A DNA stretch of 56,759 nucleotides from Pedobacter borealis DSM 19626 (GCF_000708285.2 NZ_JAUG01000023.1:1-56759); one strand, 5' to 3'. Counted from the stretch's first letter, positions 7,913 to 16,709 are shown. Numbers and translations are program-made. Notes: a model not told the origin generated them from the sequence alone.

Positions 7913-9489
7913 CTTACTTCAATCCCAAACACTGCCTCAGCTAGTCCAATTTCATCAGGCGAATAAGGCAAAGCATATTTCACGCCCATTTCATCAAATT
8001 TCTTACCGGTAGAGTTTCCAATGGCAATTACCTGTTGACCTGGCTCCAATAAATTATCAGCGAAATAGGCATCAACATTTGATGGGCTGGTAAAAATCAG
8101 CACATCAGCATAACTTTGGTCAATATCATCTTCGATTACCGTTTCGTAAATCGGCAGATCGATTATTTTAGCATCAGCTGGTAATGATTTTTGAATCGAT
8201 TGTAAAGAATCCTGTGCTCTTGGAAACAGTATTTGCTGACCGCCAACCAATTGTGCAAAATCTTCTGCAACTTCGGTAATATCGCCACTCTCGCCAACAA
8301 AATCGGCAATATGGCCAAATTTACGCAAGGCATCTTCCGAACCTCTCCCCACCACACCAAATTTTGTTTTCTTTGGCAATACCGGTTTTAAGTTGAAAAA
8401 ATATTCGACACTATTGCGGCTGCTGAAGAAAACCCAATCTACGTGTCTTAAGATAAACTGATCTAAAACCGTTACTATTGGGAAGGTACGGATCAACGAA
8501 CGTCCTTCTATTTCAATATTATTATTTTCTAATGCCCTACGGAAATAACTGTGCTCGCCAATTTCACGCGAGATGAAAACCTTTGCCGGTTTCTTTCTTT
8601 CTACATTAAACTTGGCCACAATTTTTTCTGCTAAACCTTCTGTAGTATCGGCACGTAAAAACAAACGCTCAGGAAAATCATCGGCCGTTTCAGCTTTTGA
8701 AGTCCATATTTCGAATTTTCCATTTTCTTTTTTGCAATAACAGCCCAAAGGCATATGGCAACCGCCTTCGAAAAGATTTAAAACCTTACGTTCTACAGTT
8801 ACAGTCTCTGCCGTTTCAGGATCGTGCAATTTTTGCAATGCCTCAAAAAGCTCGGTATCATTTTCCCTGATCTGAATAGCCAAAGCGCCCTGAGCGGGTG
8901 CCGGGATAAACTCTGTAGTTTCTAATTCTTCCACATGTAAATCGCTCACATCAAGATTTAAGCGTTTAACGCCAGCTTTTGCAATCAGAATGGCATCATA
9001 ATCTTCATTACGAAGTTTTTGGATACGGGTGGGTACATTTCCGCGTAAATCTTCAACCTCCAAATCAGGCCGTAAACCCAATAACTGGGCTTTGCGGCGA
9101 TTGGATGAAGTACCAACCATTGCGCCTTTTTTTAACGAAAGCTTTTGCGAAACATCTACACAATCTTTTAAAATCAAAAGATATTCGCTTGCTTCTTCAC
9201 GTGATGGTAAAGCGGCGATGATCAATCCTTCAGGGTGTGTAGTAGGTAAATCTTTAAGGCAATGTACAGCCAGATCAATCGTTCCACCCAAAAGCTCTTC
9301 TTCCAATTCTTTGGTAAAGAAGCCTTTGCCTTCCAGTTTATCTAATCTTAAATTCAGGATTTTATCGCCCTGCGTTTTAATGATTTTTATTTCTGCTTCT
9401 ATTCCAATCGCAGCCAATTCATCTTTTATATGATTTGCTTGCCATAAAGCCAGGTCGCTACCGCGTGTTCCAATGGTTAATTTCTTCAC
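7909..9489 (-). CDS. hemC: HemC-HemD fusion: hydroxymethylbilane synthase / uroporphyrinogen-III synthase
   Basis: The 526 residues cover two consecutive steps. Residues 1-300 are porphobilinogen deaminase: TIGTRGSDLALWQA at the N terminus, HCLKDLPT at 76-83, and the dipyrromethane cofactor cysteine Cys244 in FEGGCHMPLG. Residues about 302-526 resemble uroporphyrinogen-III synthase, with FISREIGEHSYF, DWVFFSSRNSVEYFF and VLIFTSPSNVDAYF. The fusion would channel the unstable hydroxymethylbilane straight to ring closure. The start codon is GTG (9487-9489 on the complement). A TAAATTTG -7 box lies about 20 bases upstream, which supports this start. Confidence 0.93.
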   Translation of the reverse strand: MKKLTIGTRGSDLALWQANHIKDELAAIGIEAEIKIIKTQGDKILNLRLDKLEGKGFFTKELEEELLGGTIDLAVHCLKDLPTTHPEGLIIAALPSREEASEYLLILKDCVDVSQKLSLKKGAMVGTSSNRRKAQLLGLRPDLEVEDLRGNVPTRIQKLRNEDYDAILIAKAGVKRLNLDVSDLHVEELETTEFIPAPAQGALAIQIRENDTELFEALQKLHDPETAETVTVERKVLNLFEGGCHMPLGCYCKKENGKFEIWTSKAETADDFPERLFLRADTTEGLAEKIVAKFNVERKKPAKVFISREIGEHSYFRRALENNNIEIEGRSLIRTFPIVTVLDQFILRHVDWVFFSSRNSVEYFFNLKPVLPKKTKFGVVGRGSEDALRKFGHIADFVGESGDITEVAEDFAQLVGGQQILFPRAQDSLQSIQKSLPADAKIIDLPIYETVIEDDIDQSYADVLIFTSPSNVDAYFADNLLEPGQQVIAIGNSTGKKFDEMGVKYALPYSPDEIGLAEAVFGIEVR

Positions 9490-9509
9490 TATAAAGGTTA
9501 AATGAGTTG

Positions 9510-9517
9510 CAAATTTA
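9510..9517 (-). promoter_or_regulatory. Candidate hemC-hemD promoter -7 box
   Basis: TAAATTTG on the minus strand matches TAnnTTTG exactly. It lies 20 bases before the GTG start of the fusion gene. No convincing -33 TTTG was found at 19-base spacing. Confidence 0.5.
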
Positions 9518-9738
9518 ATTTAATTAGTGGTTTATACCATGAATTGTTTAAAAATGAGACAGTGAGGTTACAGAATAGGGAATTTAAAGGATTTCTGTGA
9601 CATTAAGCAGTTGGTTTGTCATTCTGAGCACAGCGAAGAATCTCCAAGCGACATGACTCTCCCCATAAATAAAACTCAAATGTTATTTATGTTAGATGGC
9701 GTTTGAACCATATAAGGAATGTAAGTCCATTTATGCGT

Positions 9739-9809
9739 GATGTAAGATGTTACCATCTTACATCTAATTCTTTTAGATATACACTAAGTCAGGTGGTAAC
9801 ACCTGACTT
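9739..9809. repeat. Two compact palindromes with short fixed centres
   Basis: GATGTAAGATG-TTAC-CATCTTACATC (9739-9764) has 11-base perfect arms. AAGTCAGGTG-GTAA-CACCTGACTT (9786-9809) has 10-base perfect arms. The centres are reverse complements of each other (TTAC and GTAA) while the arms differ. The same TTAC centre recurs in the AGTCAGATG palindromes at 53034, 53152 and 53256. Confidence 0.75.
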
Positions 9810-9977
9810 CACTATAAAAGATGCTGAAACAAGTTCAGCATGACGACAAGGGAATTGGTTTCCGGATTTATCTAAAAATAAAAGATTCTTCACTGCGTTC
9901 AGAATGACAGAAAAAAAAATGATAGAAACGAGATTTGGCGTTTTTAGCGTCTGCCCTTAGCGATCTTTGCGGTAAAA

Positions 9978-11204
9978 TTAAGATTGATTTACCAGGATTT
10001 CTTTTGCCATTACCATTGGAACGCTGATGTATTTTTTTTCCATGTAATTCATTACACGTTCTAAAACTTCGCGTGAGGCTTCATCCATCTGACTAATTTC
10101 ATCGGCAAATACACCATTTATGGCTGTATTTTTGATCTCTTTAATCTTTCTTGGCACTTCCTGCATCGCCAGTTCGATACGGCGTTGTTTTAAAACAGAG
10201 AAAAATTCGGTAATGTTATTGCTGATAATTTCTTCGGCATGTACCAGTTCGTTATAACGTTCCTGGATATTTTTGCGTGCTACCTCTTTTAGCGATTCTA
10301 CTTCGATATAATGTACAGGGTTGTTATGGATCACTGCCGGGGTAACATCATTCGGGATGGCCAAATCTACAATTACCTTTTTGCCCTGATCGCCATTTAA
10401 AAGTTTGGCATATAAGGCTTCGTTAATAATTGCCTCGGTTGAGCCGGTACAGGTAATGATCACATCAAATCCTTCATTAAAATCTTCAAGCGCTGCTAAA
10501 GGATAAGCCTTACCACCTAGCTCTCCTGCCAAAGATTCGGCCTTAGAAAACGTACGGTTGAAAATTGAGAAATTCGAGTATTTATGTTTGTTGAGGTATT
10601 TTGCAATGTTCTGATTGGTTTCGCCGGCGCCAATAATCAAGATACGTGAGTTGCCGCACATATTTAACTCTTTTAGCTTCCGGTAGGCCAATGAAACAAC
10701 AGAAACCGGATTTTTTGAAATATTGGTGTGCGTATAAACTTCTTTTGCGGTTTTAACCACACGATCCATAATCATACGCATGTAATCGCCAGTAAAGCCT
10801 GCATCGCGGCAATTTTCGTAAGCTTTACGGATCTGGGCAAGAATTTCCTTTTCGCCAACCACCAAACTCTCTAAAGAGCATGATGTTCTGAGCAAATGGT
10901 TAAAAGCTTCTTCGTTCTCGTATACCGTAACATTATCCAGAAAACGCTCCATAAATTCAGGAGGCAGTCCCATGTCTAAAACAGTAAGGAATCTGGTTAC
11001 AAATTCTTTGTCGGTTTTCTCTTTGGTAAGGAAAACAAACTCCACACGGTTACAGGTTCCGATATAGAAAATTTCGCTAACGGGAAGTTCTGTTTGAACA
11101 TTCTTCAACCTGCTATCTAAACTCTGATCACAAATAACCAATTTCCCTAAAGATTTCAGGTCGATGTGGTGATGCGTAAAAGCTATTACTTTTAAATATT
11201 CCAA
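9978..11204 (-). CDS. hemA: Glutamyl-tRNA reductase HemA
   Basis: The enzyme reduces glutamyl-tRNA(Glu) with NADPH to glutamate-1-semialdehyde, the first committed step of the C5 pathway. It has 408 residues. The catalytic cysteine is Cys51 in YIGTCNRVEF. The VVGEKEILAQIRKAY block and the nucleotide-binding RILIIGAGETNQNIA are present, and a helical C-terminal dimerisation domain follows. It is the most upstream gene of the minus-strand heme cluster. A TACTTTTG -7 box lies about 30 bases before the start. Confidence 0.96.
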   Translation of the reverse strand: MEYLKVIAFTHHHIDLKSLGKLVICDQSLDSRLKNVQTELPVSEIFYIGTCNRVEFVFLTKEKTDKEFVTRFLTVLDMGLPPEFMERFLDNVTVYENEEAFNHLLRTSCSLESLVVGEKEILAQIRKAYENCRDAGFTGDYMRMIMDRVVKTAKEVYTHTNISKNPVSVVSLAYRKLKELNMCGNSRILIIGAGETNQNIAKYLNKHKYSNFSIFNRTFSKAESLAGELGGKAYPLAALEDFNEGFDVIITCTGSTEAIINEALYAKLLNGDQGKKVIVDLAIPNDVTPAVIHNNPVHYIEVESLKEVARKNIQERYNELVHAEEIISNNITEFFSVLKQRRIELAMQEVPRKIKEIKNTAINGVFADEISQMDEASREVLERVMNYMEKKYISVPMVMAKEILVNQS

Positions 11205-11234
11205 GTGCTTCCGTTATTAACTATTATCGGGATA

Positions 11235-11242
11235 CAAAAGTA
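11235..11242 (-). promoter_or_regulatory. Candidate hemA promoter -7 box
   Basis: TACTTTTG on the minus strand matches TAnnTTTG and lies 30 bases before the hemA ATG. The -33 position is not conserved. Confidence 0.5.
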
Positions 11243-11343
11243 ACAGGGTGAACGCATGTGACTGTCATTAACCTGTAATTTACATCAATTTAGAACGGTT
11301 TTAAATAAAGAGCTTAAAGATTAATCGAACCATATTGATTTAT

Positions 11344-11689
11344 ATGAACAAACCAATCGTAAAGTTTTTCTCTGAATTTACGCCCTCTTCTACGTCCTGA
11401 CTGAATGTAACCACTTTTTATCCATTGCAGTATATTACGTGATTATGCCAAAATGGTTGCCTTCACCTGGCTTTTAATTTATTTTTCCGGAATATTAGAA
11501 ATTGTTTTTGGGGTTTTATTGTTGATTAAGAGGACGAGAAAGCTTGCAGCTGTGCTGATTATCCTAATGTTGATCGCATTTATGCCTACGCACATCTGCA
11601 TGATCCAGAAGATGCTGTTCATATTTGGCAAAATATTGGCCACACCGTTTTATGGCAAAATTGCCTTTACAATTGTTGTTTTGATGAGT
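11344..11689 (+). pseudogene. Decayed DoxX-like membrane protein gene
   Basis: Pieces of a DoxX/MauE-like protein appear in different frames. LFYVLTECNHFLSIAVYYVIMPKWLPSP (read from 11385, quoted across a frame break) joins, after a one-base shift near 11470, to LLIYFSGILEIVFGVLLL and IAFMPTHICMIQ. A later shift gives KLPLQLLF before a stop, matching the family end. The open stretch from 11453 is therefore only the middle of the gene. A palindromic repeat follows at 11690-11767 and supplies the rest of that open frame. Two or more frame breaks argue for a pseudogene; sequencing error is an alternative. Confidence 0.7.
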
Positions 11690-11767
11690 CGTCATTTCGA
11701 CCGCAGTGGAGAAATCTTTACAAATAAAGAGATTTCTCCATTCCGCTATGCTACAGTCGAAATGACG
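11690..11767. repeat. Long imperfect inverted repeat (CGTCATTTCGAC family)
   Basis: The arms start CGTCATTTCGACCGCAGTGG and end CTACAGTCGAAATGACG, with the centre GAGAAATCTTTACAAATAAAGAGATTTCTC itself forming a hairpin. It immediately follows the DoxX-like remnant and is translated in the spurious C-terminal extension of that frame. Confidence 0.75.
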
Positions 11768-11836
11768 ATCCTTCTCAAAAAATACACAACAAAATTAGAT
11801 TTCGTAGGTTTATAATTTGTATCAATTCCTTAAATT

Positions 11837-12664
11837 ATGATTACACAAAGCAATTTTAGCCTTAGCGGTTCTGACGGAAAATTAATTATTGGTGATATCA
11901 CTTTTGATGAAAAAAACCCTAATACACCCATTGTACTTTTTGTTCATGGCTTTAAAGGTTTTAAAGATTGGGGCGCACACAATTTAGTGGCCAGGCATTT
12001 TGCCAGTAATGGCTACCGTTACATTAAGTTCAATTTATCGCATAGCGGTGTGCCAGTTAATGACCCGAAAGGTGTAACCGATATGGATGCCTTTGCCAAT
12101 AATACCATATCAAAAGAACTTTTTGATTTAAATGCGGTACTCGATTTTATCGAAAAAGCATACGGTAAGGACACAAAGGTGAATCTGATAGGCCATAGCC
12201 GCGGTGGCGGATTATCAATCATTGAGGCTGCGAACGATTTAAGGATCAACAAACTGATTACCTGGAGTGCCATTGGCGATTTTGCCAGCCTGTGGAAAAA
12301 AGAACAGGAAGCCGAATGGAAAAAAAATGGCAGAATCTTCGTTACCAATGCCCGTACGAAAGAGCAAATGCCATTAAATGTTGGTTTATTGGAAGATCTG
12401 GAAGAGAATGCTGCAGCATTGAATATTTTAGATGCAGCAAAACGGGTAAACATCCCCTGGTTGATTATCCATGGCGATGATGATGTAAATGTTCCTTTTA
12501 AAACAGCACAGACTTTGGCAGAGGCCAACCCTGGCAGCAGGTTAGTTAAAATTGAAGGCGCTAACCATGTTTACGGCGCTACGCAACCTTATACCAATGA
12601 AACTTTGCCACCACTTTTGTTTAAGGTTTGTGAAAAGGTTTTAGTATTTTTGGATGAAGGATAA
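11837..12664 (+). CDS. Alpha/beta hydrolase
   Basis: This 275-residue cytoplasmic hydrolase has the fold's main marks. The oxyanion-region motif FVHGFKGFKDWG is near residue 36. The nucleophile Ser121 sits in IGHSRGGG, a probable acid lies in IIHGDDDVNVP, and the likely catalytic His is in GANHVYG. Size and layout resemble serine esterases or acyl-peptidase-like hydrolases; the substrate is not evident. It is followed after 9 bases by the UPF0158 gene, so the two are probably co-transcribed. Confidence 0.85.
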   Translation: MITQSNFSLSGSDGKLIIGDITFDEKNPNTPIVLFVHGFKGFKDWGAHNLVARHFASNGYRYIKFNLSHSGVPVNDPKGVTDMDAFANNTISKELFDLNAVLDFIEKAYGKDTKVNLIGHSRGGGLSIIEAANDLRINKLITWSAIGDFASLWKKEQEAEWKKNGRIFVTNARTKEQMPLNVGLLEDLEENAAALNILDAAKRVNIPWLIIHGDDDVNVPFKTAQTLAEANPGSRLVKIEGANHVYGATQPYTNETLPPLLFKVCEKVLVFLDEG

Positions 12665-12673
12665 TTAAACGTT

Positions 12674-13114
12674 ATGACTGCTTTAACTTCAGAACAAATT
12701 AAAGAAATAGCAGGCACAATCGATTGCGGTTTCGTGTGCCACTGGAACATAAAAAGTAATAGACTGATTTTTATACCAAGCAATGATGAATTTGAATACG
12801 ACGATTCAGGTACGTGGGATGAGGATATTAAAGAGTTGGAACTAAATTCTAGTGAGTATAAGCAAATAGAAAAACCAGATTCCACTGAGTCTTTTAGATT
12901 TATGGAAGATTTCACAGATGAACTGCCCGATAATACACGGATAAAAGTTACCTTAATCGAGGCACTTAATAAAAGAAAACCTTTCAGGGAATTTAAATAT
13001 GCAATAGATAACTCAGGAGAATACAGACAGCTGTGGTTTGATTTTAAAAATCAAAAAATGATTGAGTATGTAAAGGATAGTATAGATTACATCGTCAGTT
13101 ACAAAAGTGATTAA
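12674..13114 (+). CDS. UPF0158 family protein
   Basis: This 146-residue acidic soluble protein resembles the uncharacterised UPF0158 family (PF03682). Matching features are an N-terminal helix and IDCGFVCHWN near residue 16, the F.F.EDF block with RFMEDFTDEL in the middle, and the C-terminal stretch ALNKRKPFREFKYAI followed by an aromatic-rich end. The molecular role is unknown. It sits 9 bases after the hydrolase gene and converges on the MscS gene with only 11 bases between stops. Confidence 0.75.
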   Translation: MTALTSEQIKEIAGTIDCGFVCHWNIKSNRLIFIPSNDEFEYDDSGTWDEDIKELELNSSEYKQIEKPDSTESFRFMEDFTDELPDNTRIKVTLIEALNKRKPFREFKYAIDNSGEYRQLWFDFKNQKMIEYVKDSIDYIVSYKSD

Positions 13115-13125
13115 CGACTTAAGTC

Positions 13126-14400
13126 TTAATCATCCCCTCTCCTCACAAAATTACGCATATCGCTGCCACTGGGGCTTTGGAAAATCTCCAGATCGAAGTA
13201 TGGTACCGCTGCCAACAAGTGATCAAAAATATCTGCGGCAACTTCCTCAAAACGTTTTAGGCCTTTTTCTTTCGAGAAAACATAAATTTCGATCGGCAAT
13301 CCGTTTTCTGTGGCCTGCAACTGGCGTACCATAAATGTTAAATCGGTATTGATATAAGGGTTACTCTCCAGGTATTTCTCTGCATAAACCCTAAAAGTGC
13401 CAATATTGGTCATGTGGCGGCCATTGACCAGATTATTTGGGTTTACCGTATTTTCGGCGTTATAACGCTCAATAAAAGCCTGCGTTTCCTTAAGATAATC
13501 TTTCAAAAAATCGATACTCTGTAGTCTTCCAATCAATTCTTCATCGCAGAATTTAATACTCGAAATTTTAATATTAATGTGGCGTTTAATCCTCCTGCCC
13601 TCACTTTCTTCCATTGCCCGCCAGTTTTTAAACGACTCGCTCACAATAGCGTAACTCGGCACAATGGTTACCGTTTTATCCCAATTACGCACTTTAATGG
13701 TTGTTAAATTTATTTCGGTTACTTCACCATCGGCACCGTATTTCTCTACGGTAATCCAGTCACCTACCCTAACCAGGTCAATAGCACTCATTTGTACAGA
13801 AGCTACAAAACCTAAAATCGGATCTCTGAAAACTAAAATAAAAACAGCGGTAACTGCGCCAAAACCACCGAAAACATAAAGCGGCGATTCGCCAAGAATA
13901 ATGGACAGGATGAGCACAAAACCAACAATATAAAATACAATTTTGGCTACCTGTTTATAACTTCTAATGGGTTTATCGGCATATTTCTTTGATGATTCCA
14001 TGATGGATACCAAAGCATTCAGAAATGCATTTACAGCAAACATTACGGCTAAAACCATGTAGATTTTAGCAAATATTAAAGCATAAAATAACCCGTTTTT
14101 AAAATCAATAAAAAGATAAGGAACAACATTATAAATGATATAAGCTCCAAATATTAAAGCAAAAGCCCTGAAAACTCTGAATTCGAATAAAGCTTTTTGC
14201 CAGTCTGACTTTGTTTTTGCACTTTTTACCACACCGATAAAAAGCTGTCGGGTTAAAAATATGGTGATGAACAGAAATAAAATAACGCCAAGCAGCCCGA
14301 TAAAAAAGTAAGCATAAATGAGTTCGCCACTAGCAAGGCCTTTGCCAGCAAGCCAATTTCTAAGTTCGTTAAACAGGGATTGAAACTCCGGGATATTCAT
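13126..14400 (-). CDS. Mechanosensitive ion channel, MscS family
   Basis: This 424-residue membrane protein has several hydrophobic helices between residues about 25 and 200. The pore-lining part (FGGFGAVTAVFILVFRDPILGFVASVQMS, quoted in pieces) is followed by the MscS beta domain with VGDWITVEKYGADGEVTEI and VRNWDKTVTIVPSYAI. The C-terminal cytoplasmic region is about 180 residues. Layout and length resemble the YbdG-like branch. Expected role: release of solutes on osmotic downshock. It is monocistronic, with palindromes upstream. Confidence 0.88.
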   Translation of the reverse strand: MNIPEFQSLFNELRNWLAGKGLASGELIYAYFFIGLLGVILFLFITIFLTRQLFIGVVKSAKTKSDWQKALFEFRVFRAFALIFGAYIIYNVVPYLFIDFKNGLFYALIFAKIYMVLAVMFAVNAFLNALVSIMESSKKYADKPIRSYKQVAKIVFYIVGFVLILSIILGESPLYVFGGFGAVTAVFILVFRDPILGFVASVQMSAIDLVRVGDWITVEKYGADGEVTEINLTTIKVRNWDKTVTIVPSYAIVSESFKNWRAMEESEGRRIKRHINIKISSIKFCDEELIGRLQSIDFLKDYLKETQAFIERYNAENTVNPNNLVNGRHMTNIGTFRVYAEKYLESNPYINTDLTFMVRQLQATENGLPIEIYVFSKEKGLKRFEEVAADIFDHLLAAVPYFDLEIFQSPSGSDMRNFVRRGDD

Positions 14401-14722
14401 TAAGGCAATTTAGGTTTTATTGATCAGAAAATTAAATGTTGCTAAATAAAGCAAAATGGTTTGTGAGACACAAACCATTAGATTAATTCCTCGGCCTGTG
14501 TCCTCACAGACCGAAATAAAATTACTTATATATTATGAGTGGTCTGTTGGGACACAGACCACGGGATAAGAATCTGCAGTGAGAATATTGGTGCTGTTAA
14601 AACTATGCTAGTATTGATCATGGCACAGTGGTTTGTAATTCGGTGCTACAGGATATAGATTCTTCGCTGCGCTCAGAATGACAGCATAGTGGTCTGAGAG
14701 GACACAAACCACGGAGCGCATT
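14401..14722. other. Gap with four compact palindromes
   Basis: No gene was seen between mscS and ispG. Four short palindromes are spread along the stretch (described separately), plus GATTCTTCGCTGCGCTCAGAATGAC near 14658, a fragment common to several gaps. Confidence 0.65.
14456..14712. repeat. Cluster of four related short palindromes
   Basis: The units are ATGGTTTGTG-aga-CACAAACCAT (14456-14478), CGGCCTGTG-tcct-CACAGACCG (14492-14513), GTGGTCTGT-tgggac-ACAGACCAC (14539-14562) and GTGGTCTGAGAGGACACAAACCAC (14689-14712). Arms vary around GGTYTGT, and most centres contain a GAGGACA/GTCCTC-like core. Related units lie near 4974 and 43340. Confidence 0.7.
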
Positions 14723-16702
14723 TTAAACCTTCTCTACCCAGTTGCCGTCATCTTTGATAATATCGATCAATTCGTCTAATGCATAAGCTGTAGTTACATT
14801 TTTCTTTACCACTTCTTTACCGCGGTACAGGGTAATTTTATCTGGCCCGGTGCCCACATAACCGTAATCGGCATCGGCCATTTCACCTGGCCCATTAACG
14901 ATACAGCCCATGATACCAATTTTTATTCCTTTTAAATGGTCGGTACGTGACCGGATCAGCTGTGTGGTTTCTTGTAAATCGAAAAGTGTTCTTCCGCAGC
15001 TTGGGCAAGAAATATATTCTGTTTTACTGATGCGTGTACGTGTAGCCTGTAAAATCCCAAAACTGGCAGAATTAATCAACGAAATGTTTTGGCCTTCTGC
15101 ATCAATCCACACCCCATCTCCAAAGCCATCGGTAAATAAAGCGCCAATATCGGTTGCAGCATAAAGCATTAGATGACCTGTGTCAGCATCCTGATAAGTT
15201 CTCTTAATAATTACCGGGATCTGAATATTTTTCTCCTGCAAAGCAACAAAAAACGCCCTTTGCTCAGCCATTCCATGTGTTGAAGAAGTTTCTAGAATTA
15301 AAATAACCGTGTCATCCAACTGTGCAATTGTTGTATTACTAAATTGTTTTGAATCAATCTGTACGAAATTCAAAAATTCGTCTTTAACATCCGCAGAACC
15401 ATATTCTGCGAGCGTATATAAAGGATGACAATTGTTTTTATCGTTAAGTTTTAACCAGGTTTCGTAATTATAAACTTGCTTTAAATTCCCAGGGAAAGAA
15501 AAAGATGGCAAATTATCACCTAAGAAGGCTAAATCGCAAGCCTGATCAGCGAGGTTATATTTATCTAAACCTGCACTGTAATTGTAACCAATTGAACTTA
15601 AAAAGTAAGGATCTTTTAAGTTTTCCTTCGAAACATCGATCATCACTATAGGATGGTGATGCCCACCAATATGCTGTACAGCAGTAGTAATACGGCGATT
15701 GTACTCGTAAGGGGAATAAGTTGGGCGTGGGGCACTGAGCGTAGAGCGTAGTGTAGTCGACTCGGGACTTCCGACTTCAGACTTCGGGTTCCTTAAAGCA
15801 TAACGGTCTGCCAGGGCTTTAGCAACTGGTGCTTCAAATTCAGGATCTTCAGTTAACGAAACACGAATGGTATCACCCAAACCATCTTCTAATAAGGTTC
15901 CAATGCCAACGGCTGATTTAATGCGACCATCTTCGCCATCACCTGCTTCGGTAACGCCTAAATGCAAAGGATAATTCATCCCTTCTTTAGCCATGGTTTC
16001 TACCAGTAAACGGTAAGCCTGAACCATCACCTGGGTATTGCTGGCTTTCATCGAGATCACCAGATTATAGTAATTCTGGTCTTCGCACATGCGGATAAAC
16101 TCCATGGCCGATTCAACCATTCCGCGGGGAGTATCGCCATAATGGCTCATAATCCTGTCAGAAAGCGATCCATGGTTAGTGCCAATGCGCATGGCGGTGC
16201 CATACTCTTTACAGATTTTAACTAAAGGGATAAATTTTTTGTAAATCCGGCTTAACTCTGCATTGTAAGCATCCTGCGTATATTCTAAATTCTCGAATTT
16301 CTTTTTATCTGCGTAATTGCCTGGGTTAACCCTTACTTTTTCTACAATGCGCGCAGCCATTTCGGCAGCATTCGGCGTAAAATGGATATCAGCAATTAAT
16401 GGCACATTATAACCTCGGAAACGCAGTTCTTTTTTAATATTGGCCAGATTTTCGGCTTCTTTAATGCTCGGTGCGGTGATACGAACATACTCACAGCCAG
16501 ATTCTACCATGCGGATCGTCTGTTCTACAGTACCTAACGTATCCATGGTATCGGTAGTTGTCATCGATTGGATCCGGATAGGGTTATGTCCACCCAAAGC
16601 GATATCGCCTATGTTCACTTCGCGGGTTAAATACCTCGAATAAGTTGTTAAACTGTTGCAATATCCGCCTGCCAGATCATGTTTTGCCAATAAATTTTCC
16701 AT
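14723..16702 (-). CDS. ispG: (E)-4-hydroxy-3-methylbut-2-enyl-diphosphate synthase IspG (GcpE), long form
   Basis: The enzyme performs the penultimate MEP-pathway step with a [4Fe-4S] cluster. From the ATG at 16702 it has 659 residues, the long Bacteroidota/plant type: a TIM barrel (about 1-300, with GGHNPIRIQSMTTTDT), an inserted domain (about 325-560), and an iron-sulfur domain with SCPSCGRTLFD and GIMGCIVNGPGEMADADYGYVG. A longer frame from 16780 lies upstream of a near-leaderless promoter and was rejected. Between barrel and inserted domain is a repeat-derived segment of about 23 residues (KSEVGSPESTTLRSTLSAPR). Confidence 0.95.
   Translation of the reverse strand: MENLLAKHDLAGGYCNSLTTYSRYLTREVNIGDIALGGHNPIRIQSMTTTDTMDTLGTVEQTIRMVESGCEYVRITAPSIKEAENLANIKKELRFRGYNVPLIADIHFTPNAAEMAARIVEKVRVNPGNYADKKKFENLEYTQDAYNAELSRIYKKFIPLVKICKEYGTAMRIGTNHGSLSDRIMSHYGDTPRGMVESAMEFIRMCEDQNYYNLVISMKASNTQVMVQAYRLLVETMAKEGMNYPLHLGVTEAGDGEDGRIKSAVGIGTLLEDGLGDTIRVSLTEDPEFEAPVAKALADRYALRNPKSEVGSPESTTLRSTLSAPRPTYSPYEYNRRITTAVQHIGGHHHPIVMIDVSKENLKDPYFLSSIGYNYSAGLDKYNLADQACDLAFLGDNLPSFSFPGNLKQVYNYETWLKLNDKNNCHPLYTLAEYGSADVKDEFLNFVQIDSKQFSNTTIAQLDDTVILILETSSTHGMAEQRAFFVALQEKNIQIPVIIKRTYQDADTGHLMLYAATDIGALFTDGFGDGVWIDAEGQNISLINSASFGILQATRTRISKTEYISCPSCGRTLFDLQETTQLIRSRTDHLKGIKIGIMGCIVNGPGEMADADYGYVGTGPDKITLYRGKEVVKKNVTTAYALDELIDIIKDDGNWVEKV
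15720..15793. repeat. Repeat-derived in-frame insert within ispG
   Basis: The minus-strand segment reading GAAGTCTGAAGTCGGAAGTC...CTACACTACGCTCTACGCTC is low in complexity and looks like an intergenic repeat rather than family sequence. It encodes KSEVGSPESTTLRSTLSAPR without interrupting the frame. It falls at the expected barrel / inserted-domain linker. The repeat origin is an inference from composition and position. Confidence 0.6.
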
Positions 16703-16709
16703 CTGTTTG

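Larger units (their letters stand above)
9490..9977. other. Repeat-rich gap between hemA and hemC-hemD
   Basis: No gene was seen. The stretch contains GTCATTCTGAGCACAGCGAAGAATC (near 9617), two compact palindromes at 9739-9764 and 9786-9809, a half unit of the GATGCTGAA family at 9819-9845, and a TTCTTCACTGCGTTCAGAATGAC segment near 9890. All are members of repeat families seen in other gaps of this window. Confidence 0.7.

Noticed and set aside
12019..12528. 169-codon open frame opposite the alpha/beta hydrolase
   Set aside because: It is a shadow of a clear hydrolase gene with intact catalytic motifs on the other strand.
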